From: Candidatus Saccharibacteria bacterium 49-20
GTDB taxonomy: Bacteria > Patescibacteriota > Saccharimonadia > Saccharimonadales > Saccharimonadaceae
DNA: 64,000 nt
Assembly: GCA_001897295.1 (NCBI GenBank)
Contig: MKSN01000001.1
Coordinates: 516,011 to 580,010 of the forward strand
Direction: 5' to 3'
The notes below the pieces were generated by a model. The model was not told the origin of the DNA. It made no database searches and worked only from the letters and a program-made list of their open reading frames with translations. The translations under genes were made by a program, and so were the position numbers. Positions 58,598-64,000 of the stretch are shown here, piece after piece. Every line of letters starts with the position of its first letter. Positions within the stretch are counted from its first letter, which is position 1.

Positions 58598-59043
58598 GAC
58601 TTGCTCCTTTCCAATTCTTCTTTTAGATGTTCCATAAATTCACTTTTGAGTAGTTCTTGCCAGGGTGTAAACAGCGGCGAGGGCAACGAGTCGAAGTCTA
58701 CCCAACGTAACTCTTCACACTTTTCGGGCTCGAGGTTTTGCGGCTCCCCGCTCACCCAATCAGCAATGCTAAATATCGAGATAGAGTGCACGCCTTCATC
58801 GGGGAAATAGTTATTAGTAACCGCCCCGAAGCGCAGATTCCCAATTTCGCAGCCCACTTCCTCGAGGACTTCACGCGTCACTGCCTGTTCGAAAGTTTCA
58901 CCAACCTCTTGCCACCCACCAGGGACCGACCACGTACCCGCACCATGCTTACCGGCGCGTTTCATCATCAAGAATTTGCCATCACGCATAATAATCGCAG
59001 CCTGCCCTACCCACACGTGTCCTTGATCGTACATTGAGCCCAT
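58594..59043 (-). CDS. NUDIX hydrolase
   Basis: VPGGWQEVGETFEQAVTREVLEEVG Nudix box; overlaps ileS start by ATGA. Confidence 0.94.
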   Translation of the reverse strand: MGSMYDQGHVWVGQAAIIMRDGKFLMMKRAGKHGAGTWSVPGGWQEVGETFEQAVTREVLEEVGCEIGNLRFGAVTNNYFPDEGVHSISIFSIADWVSGEPQNLEPEKCEELRWVDFDSLPSPLFTPWQELLKSEFMEHLKEELERSKS

Positions 59044-59060
59044 AGTGATACTTCCTGTTT

Positions 59061-59130
59061 AAAAAAATAAAAGACCTTCGTCCATCGGAGCCCGCGTTGC
59101 GGGTGGTACCATCCGATTTCCGAAAGTCTT
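59061..59130 (-). terminator. intrinsic terminator of the T-box leader
   Basis: AAGACTTTCGGAAATCGGATGGTACCACCCGCAACGCGGGCTCCGATGGACGAAGGTCTTTTATTTTTTT: nested stems then T-rich tract. Confidence 0.85.
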
Positions 59131-59236
59131 GCTTTCAGCACTTCGTTAGTTCACTGTGTCGCCGGAATCGCGTTGGGGTCTAGTTTCTTTCGATTTCTTC
59201 CCAAAACTCGTGGGTGATAGCCACTCAAACGTTTAT
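59061..59236 (-). promoter_or_regulatory. T-box-type leader (transcriptional attenuator) upstream of NUDIX-ileS
   Basis: Minus strand: GAGTGGCTATCACCCACGAG (apparent specifier ATC 59216-59218), TGGTACC T-box core (59105-59111), terminator with U-tract, aaRS operon downstream. Confidence 0.85.
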
Positions 59237-59242
59237 GCCCTT

Positions 59243-59271
59243 ATTTTACCTCAAACTACAGTGGCGTACAA
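59243..59271 (-). promoter_or_regulatory. sigma70-type promoter for the T-box/NUDIX-ileS operon
   Basis: TTGTAC - 17 nt - TAAAAT. Confidence 0.75.
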
Positions 59272-59280
59272 GCTATTGAA

Positions 59281-60264
59281 CTACTCCGCACCCTGGTCGT
59301 ACAAACTCTTAATCTCCGCACCAGTCAGTGCACGACCATAGAAACGTGCATCATCCAGCGAACCAACAAAACCCTCAGTCCCGCCCGTGTTATAAGCTCC
59401 AACAACAACATCGTTTGTGCCATACCCAGTAATGACAGGTCCGGCTACGTCACAGATTTGAGAGCCGTTCACATATAACTTCATGCGCCCTGTACTCGAA
59501 CTAATTGTGTAAACGACGTGATACCAGGTATTTACCGCGACGCTTACCGGACAGTTATAGGTGTCGGTCCAACCCGTAGTGCTCGATGCGAGCATACCAA
59601 CCGCAGTACCTCCAGCATTAAAGCGATACTTCTGCTTTCCCTCTTTGGCAATCAATGTCCCCACCGAAGCAAGGTTAGTTGAACGCGCCCACACACTTAG
59701 GGTGAGATCTGGTTTATTGAATAGTGTCGAGTTTCCCATCGTAATAGACGCTGCAGCACCCGAAAAGAGGTACGCACCATTTGCGCTGCCGTCCTGCCCA
59801 GTTGTGAGTGTTGCACCACTCACGGTGCCGTTTAGCCCATTTCCACTCGTGTCGTTTGCTCCACCGTCAAAGTTCCAATGTCCAACCATGCCATCAGCTC
59901 CACAACGCCCAACTGCTGGACTCGTCGTGCTTGAACTCGCGTACCAACGCAACGAGCCATTTGAGCTCTCAAGGCAATAGCTGTTATCAAGACTGTTGTA
60001 TTGGTAGTAGTAAGTATTACCAGAGCTTGCAACTATATTAGCCGCGCTTAGTGACGCAGGATACATCTCGGTACCACTCTGCAATTTAACTACCTCAAGT
60101 CGCTTCACGCCATTTTCAATATCAGCTTTTACCGCCGTATCTTTAGTGCGATTCGTAATGCCATTATATGCAACAATTGTAATAGCTGCCAAAATAGCTA
60201 TCACCACGACGACAATGAGAAGCTCAACGATAGTAAACCCTGTTTGTTTTTGCCCACGAATCAT
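59281..60264 (-). CDS. type IV pilin-like protein fused to LamG/concanavalin-like domain
   Basis: QTGFTIVELLIVVVVIAILAAITIVAYNGI prepilin N-terminus; MVGHWNFDGGANDTSGNGLNGTVSGATLT...WYHVVYTISSSTGRMKLYVNGSQI...GSLDDARFYGRALTGAEI. Confidence 0.9.
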   Translation of the reverse strand: MIRGQKQTGFTIVELLIVVVVIAILAAITIVAYNGITNRTKDTAVKADIENGVKRLEVVKLQSGTEMYPASLSAANIVASSGNTYYYQYNSLDNSYCLESSNGSLRWYASSSTTSPAVGRCGADGMVGHWNFDGGANDTSGNGLNGTVSGATLTTGQDGSANGAYLFSGAAASITMGNSTLFNKPDLTLSVWARSTNLASVGTLIAKEGKQKYRFNAGGTAVGMLASSTTGWTDTYNCPVSVAVNTWYHVVYTISSSTGRMKLYVNGSQICDVAGPVITGYGTNDVVVGAYNTGGTEGFVGSLDDARFYGRALTGAEIKSLYDQGAE

Positions 60265-60277
60265 ATGCTATATAGTA

Positions 60278-61303
60278 TCAAACCACAAAGCGCTCGGCTA
60301 GCGCCTGCTTGATAATCGCAACCTGCAAAAAGACGTCGTTCGCAAACGCATGTGTATCGTCCTTGAGTCGTAGCGCTTTGACCCGCCCCTTCGCCGCATC
60401 GCGATTCAACATATCAAGGCTTGTAGCCATGTGCGCATCGTTTCCAAGCTCACTCTTCCCCGCCCAAGCTACAGACGCAGTCATGTCAGTATGCTTTTGA
60501 AGCGTACGCGTCAAAAGTGGAACAAAATCAACCCGGGCTAGCATAAACCCAATCGCAATATTCACCGGACGCATAATCCCCTGCGAATAATGCACAAACT
60601 TCACCGCATCCTGACGTGCATCCAAAAAAGTCTGCAGCTTCGTGCGATTCACGTACTCACCGAGTGGTTTAAATGTAGCAGTGAAATCTTTTAACAATTG
60701 CTGCGGATAGCGCGGGTGCGCCACCGGGTCTAGTAAAATGAGTCCTTTGGTTTGTGCTGGATTAGCGTAGTATGCAGCGAGTAGCGCCTTTAGCGCACCG
60801 TAAGAGTATCCTACTTGATACGCACCTTCGATGCGCTGCGAGGTGAGGTATTCAAGCTCGACGCCAACCGCGGCTCGAAGTTTTTTCGTAAAAGCCACTC
60901 GCCACCAATCCGCCAACGAAAAGTTCTCTTGCTTGTAGGCAAATGGCTTTCCGCTTGGATTGCCGAACGCAATAATTCGATAGGCCGGGAACGCAAGCGC
61001 CAGCGTCGCCACTTGATACAACTGATTTGGATCAAGCGAATTACCCATTGGCAGATGCACTACCAGCACGCCTTCCTGCGTTTCGCGTGCGTCAACGTCG
61101 ACCAAAGGTACACCCTTCCTTTTTTTGGTAATAAACAAGGTTGGCTCAAGCGGCACGCCAACTTTTTTAAAGAGCGCCTCGTACGTTTCAAACCCCTGCT
61201 GCACCGTCGCCTGCGATGAAACCGCGTCGATCACCTTAGAATCAAATAACCCATACGCCTCAAGCCGCGTACGGGTTATTTTTGAAATAGAATCATTCGG
61301 CAC
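60278..61303 (-). CDS. alpha/beta hydrolase fold protein
   Basis: VLVVHLPMGNS; nucleophile elbow GYSYGA; LILLDPVA; C-terminal DDTHAFAND. Confidence 0.7.
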   Translation of the reverse strand: MPNDSISKITRTRLEAYGLFDSKVIDAVSSQATVQQGFETYEALFKKVGVPLEPTLFITKKRKGVPLVDVDARETQEGVLVVHLPMGNSLDPNQLYQVATLALAFPAYRIIAFGNPSGKPFAYKQENFSLADWWRVAFTKKLRAAVGVELEYLTSQRIEGAYQVGYSYGALKALLAAYYANPAQTKGLILLDPVAHPRYPQQLLKDFTATFKPLGEYVNRTKLQTFLDARQDAVKFVHYSQGIMRPVNIAIGFMLARVDFVPLLTRTLQKHTDMTASVAWAGKSELGNDAHMATSLDMLNRDAAKGRVKALRLKDDTHAFANDVFLQVAIIKQALAERFVV

Positions 61304-61312
61304 GGACGGCTC

Positions 61313-61951
61313 CTATAGGAAGAGGCTGTCACCGTACTTGATAAAGATAGCTGCGATTAGCACCGCAATAGTCACGCCCAGTACGAGCTTGTCGTAGTCT
61401 TTTGCGACGAACTTTTCAGCTGCCTTTTGAGCTTTTTTCGGAAGATACAGGTTATTCTCTCGAATGTTATAGCGGGTAATCGAGAACCAGACAAAGATAG
61501 TCGACGCGGTCACAAGCAGACACCAAGGACAAAGCGCGCCAATGACGAACATGCTCGTAAAGAACAGGTAGATTGCGAACGCGAGCCCAGCTGTATAGCC
61601 AATTTGCGCCCAGAACATAAAGCGGCGCGGAAATGCGATGCCCGCAAGGCCTGCAATCGCCACGGTAATCACGACCGGCTCAGCCATTAGACCAAAGAAG
61701 CTATTTGGAAAACCGAGAAGCTCGGCGCTTGGGTGCTTGGCGACTGTTGCACAGTTTAGCACCACATTCACACTACAGCTTAATTCTGCATTCGGGTTTT
61801 TAGCAAGCTCTACTGCCTCGACCGACAATACAAATGCCGCCAACAGGCTTAATAGCGCACCCACCAACATACTTGCGAAAATCCAGCGATTGTCGCGAAT
61901 CTTTTTGTCATCGTGCTTAAAATAGCCGATAAAATCTTTTACTTTAGACAT
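61313..61951 (-). CDS. vitamin K epoxide reductase family protein
   Basis: LSCSVNVVLNCATVAKHPSAELLGFPNSFFGL; ALCPWCLLVTASTIFVW. Confidence 0.94.
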   Translation of the reverse strand: MSKVKDFIGYFKHDDKKIRDNRWIFASMLVGALLSLLAAFVLSVEAVELAKNPNAELSCSVNVVLNCATVAKHPSAELLGFPNSFFGLMAEPVVITVAIAGLAGIAFPRRFMFWAQIGYTAGLAFAIYLFFTSMFVIGALCPWCLLVTASTIFVWFSITRYNIRENNLYLPKKAQKAAEKFVAKDYDKLVLGVTIAVLIAAIFIKYGDSLFL

Positions 61952-62201
61952 AGTAGCTCACTTCACTTAGGGTTGGTAGTGGAAGGCCCTTCCACTGGTT
62001 TTGGATTTGACCATCGTCAGAGATGGCAATAATCGTTGGGTACTCCACGACGTCATAGGTTTGAGCAAACCCACTCCCCTCCCGAGTGTCCGGGTCGAGG
62101 GTTTCGAGCTCACGCCCGGTTTGACGCTTAAAGTCTTCCAGAAATTCGTCAACGCGACGTGCGTAATCAGTTGCTTGCTTGTAGACCACCACTACGCGCA
62201 T
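61944..62201 (-). CDS. thioredoxin-like protein lacking a CxxC motif
   Basis: MRVVVVYKQATDYARRVDEFLEDF...YDVVEYPTIIAISDDGQIQNQWKG: cis-Pro region present, no cysteines. Confidence 0.65.
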   Translation of the reverse strand: MRVVVVYKQATDYARRVDEFLEDFKRQTGRELETLDPDTREGSGFAQTYDVVEYPTIIAISDDGQIQNQWKGLPLPTLSEVSYYV

Positions 62202-62204
62202 AGC

Positions 62205-62669
62205 TTAGGCGACCTTCTTGGCTTGATTTTGCTCGCGGCGCTCTTCGAGGATTTTCACGAAGTCATCGAGCGTCTTGAACTCTTGGTACACACTGGCGAA
62301 TCGCACATAGGCAACCTCGTTACGCGCAGCAAGTTCGTCGAGCACCTTGTCTCCGATTTGCTGGCTGGTGATTTCACTTTCACCAAGGTCGTACAAGCCG
62401 TCCTCGATCACATCGATCATCTCTTCAACTTCAACTTCTGAGGTAAAGAACTTGCCAACCGAACGCTTAATAGCCGTTGCAAGCTTATCGCGGTCATATA
62501 GCTCGCGCGCACCATTCTTTTTTACAATCGCAAGATTTGGCTTTTCAATGCGCTCGTAAGTAGTAAATCGAGTTCCATCAGGTGCTTCGCGGCGGCGGCG
62601 AATCGTTACGCCGTCACTCACTTCGCGTGATTCAATAACACGACTATCGCCGATTACTACTTTTGCCAT
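62205..62669 (-). CDS. nrdR: NrdR-like ATP-cone protein with degenerate zinc ribbon
   Basis: DSRVIESREVSDGVTIRRRREAPDGTRFTTYERIEKPNLAIVKKNGARELYDRDKLATAIKRSVGK: NrdR architecture but no Cys. Confidence 0.88.
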   Translation of the reverse strand: MAKVVIGDSRVIESREVSDGVTIRRRREAPDGTRFTTYERIEKPNLAIVKKNGARELYDRDKLATAIKRSVGKFFTSEVEVEEMIDVIEDGLYDLGESEITSQQIGDKVLDELAARNEVAYVRFASVYQEFKTLDDFVKILEERREQNQAKKVA

Positions 62670-62675
62670 ATATGA

Positions 62676-63887
62676 CTACTCCTCGTCCTTCTTGTTCTTT
62701 TTGTTCTTTTTGCGGCGACGTAGGAATGCCGGTGTGTCAGACTCATCGTCTTCTTCTACCGCTTGGTTCCACATGCTTTCAGTTGGCTCTTCGTTGAAGA
62801 TTTGAGCGGCCTCTGTGTGGTCGAGGTTCATGTCGATGTCTTTTACTTCGGTTTCATCGATTGCTGCGCTCATCTTTTCTGCAATCTCAGGGTCAGCAAC
62901 TTCAGTTGCAGGCTCTTCATCTTGGAAGTAGGCAGAATCAAAGCCAGTTGCGATGACGGTAATAATCAGCTCGTCTTCGATGTCCGGCTTAAGCGTTGCA
63001 CCAAAGATGATGTTTGCGTCAGGAGACACGGCGCTGGTGATGATTTCGGCAGCTTCTTGGATTTCGCTCATAGACATGTCGTAGCCACCGGTTACGTTGA
63101 AGAGTACGCCCCGTGCGCCGTCGATTGATACTTCGATAAGTGGTGACTCAATCGCCTGTTGTGCAGCAAGTGCAGCACGGTTGTCGCCTGAAGCGCGCCC
63201 AATACCCATAAGCGCTGAGCCAGCGTTGCTCATGATTGCCTTTACGTCGGCGAAGTCGAGGTTAATGAGTCCATGCTCGGTAATGAGCTCGGAAATACCT
63301 TGGACACCCTGACGAAGCACATCATCGGCGATCTTAAAGGTTTCAAGAAGTGGGGTGCGGCGATCGATGGTTTGGAGAAGACGATCGTTAGGAATAGTAA
63401 TCAATGTGTCGACGTGACGGCGGAGCTGAGTAATTGCCCAGTCAGCGTTTTGGCGACGTTTCTCGCCTTCGAAGCTAAATGGCTTGGTTGCAACACCAAC
63501 CACAAGGATGCCCATTTCGCGGGCCACTTCGGCCACGACGTAGCCGGCACCAGAACCAGTACCACCACCCGCACCGATAGTGACAAACACCATGTCAGCA
63601 CCTTCAAGTGATTGACGAATATCATCACGAGATTCATTTGCTGCAGCCTCACCCTTTGAAGGATCAGCACCCGCACCAAGGCCACCTGTTGTGGTGTGGC
63701 CAAGGTGAATCTTAATATCAGCTTTACTGTTGTGAAGTGCCTGTGCATCGGTGTTCATGGCAATAAATTGCACACCGGCAAGGCCAGCTTCTTTCATACG
63801 ATTTACTGCGGAACCACCCGCGCCACCTACACCAACAACCTTAATACTCGCGAAGGTCTGGATGTCACTTGGTTTTACTTCAGGCAT
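62676..63887 (-). CDS. ftsZ: cell division protein FtsZ
   Basis: IKVVGVGGAGGSAVNRM; GAGGGTGSGAGYVVAEVAREMG tubulin signature. Confidence 0.98.
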   Translation of the reverse strand: MPEVKPSDIQTFASIKVVGVGGAGGSAVNRMKEAGLAGVQFIAMNTDAQALHNSKADIKIHLGHTTTGGLGAGADPSKGEAAANESRDDIRQSLEGADMVFVTIGAGGGTGSGAGYVVAEVAREMGILVVGVATKPFSFEGEKRRQNADWAITQLRRHVDTLITIPNDRLLQTIDRRTPLLETFKIADDVLRQGVQGISELITEHGLINLDFADVKAIMSNAGSALMGIGRASGDNRAALAAQQAIESPLIEVSIDGARGVLFNVTGGYDMSMSEIQEAAEIITSAVSPDANIIFGATLKPDIEDELIITVIATGFDSAYFQDEEPATEVADPEIAEKMSAAIDETEVKDIDMNLDHTEAAQIFNEEPTESMWNQAVEEDDESDTPAFLRRRKKNKKNKKDEE

Positions 63888-64000
63888 GCCTGTCTCTCCT
63901 AGATTTGTTTCCTATAATTAACCCTTTGCTCTAGTATACCACGCACCCGCAAACGGCAACACCTATGTGTTCGAACAAGTAGTGTGTGCAGCTAAAGCTG

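Noticed and set aside
1-64000. Alternative genetic code (UGA recoding as in SR1/Gracilibacteria)
   Set aside because: prfB is present, genes such as the NUDIX hydrolase and parA end in TGA at conserved lengths, and no internal TGA interrupts the long conserved genes.
1-64000. tRNA, rRNA, tmRNA or RNase P RNA genes
   Set aside because: No stretch read as a cloverleaf with GTTCRANNC-type T-arm or as conserved rRNA; a tRNAscan-SE/Infernal run would be needed to exclude them firmly.

Overview
The window looks like a chromosomal segment of a Candidatus Saccharibacteria (TM7/CPR)-like genome; this placement is an inference from gene content. It is gene-dense, with long minus-strand operons of housekeeping genes: a ctp / CHAP peptidoglycan hydrolase / ftsX / ftsE module, prfB, murD, secA, hpf, serS, lysS, greA, proS, rseP, uppS, frr, tsf, rpsB, prfA, prmC, lepB, parAB, rplU, ileS, nrdR and ftsZ. 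Accessory content includes a surface-protein island (about 49-53.4 kb), two type IV pilin-like proteins, a PadR/PspC/ABC stress-type operon and several poorly characterised proteins. The most noteworthy signals are: (i) a family of long nested intergenic hairpins with a near-identical core and locus-specific self-complementary arms (26677-26778, 42604-42731, 46019-46139, plus a possible relative at 4496-4628), placed directly downstream of minus-strand stop codons and without U-tracts; (ii) a transcriptional T-box-type leader with an apparent AUC specifier upstream of a NUDIX-ileS operon; (iii) a NrdR homolog lacking all zinc-ribbon cysteines; (iv) a pilin/CBM-like ORF interrupted by one in-frame TAG; (v) a putative clan CD (CHAT/caspase-like) peptidase, a PD-(D/E)XK-like protein divergent from a tiny acidic protein, and a possible class III cyclase-like protein; (vi) GC-rich small genes, including two stand-alone Clp-N-like proteins; (vii) many -10 boxes only about 7-12 nt from the start codon, suggesting frequent leaderless mRNAs. 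No tRNA, rRNA, CRISPR array or transposase was recognised. All family calls come from reading motifs by eye; no database search was run.
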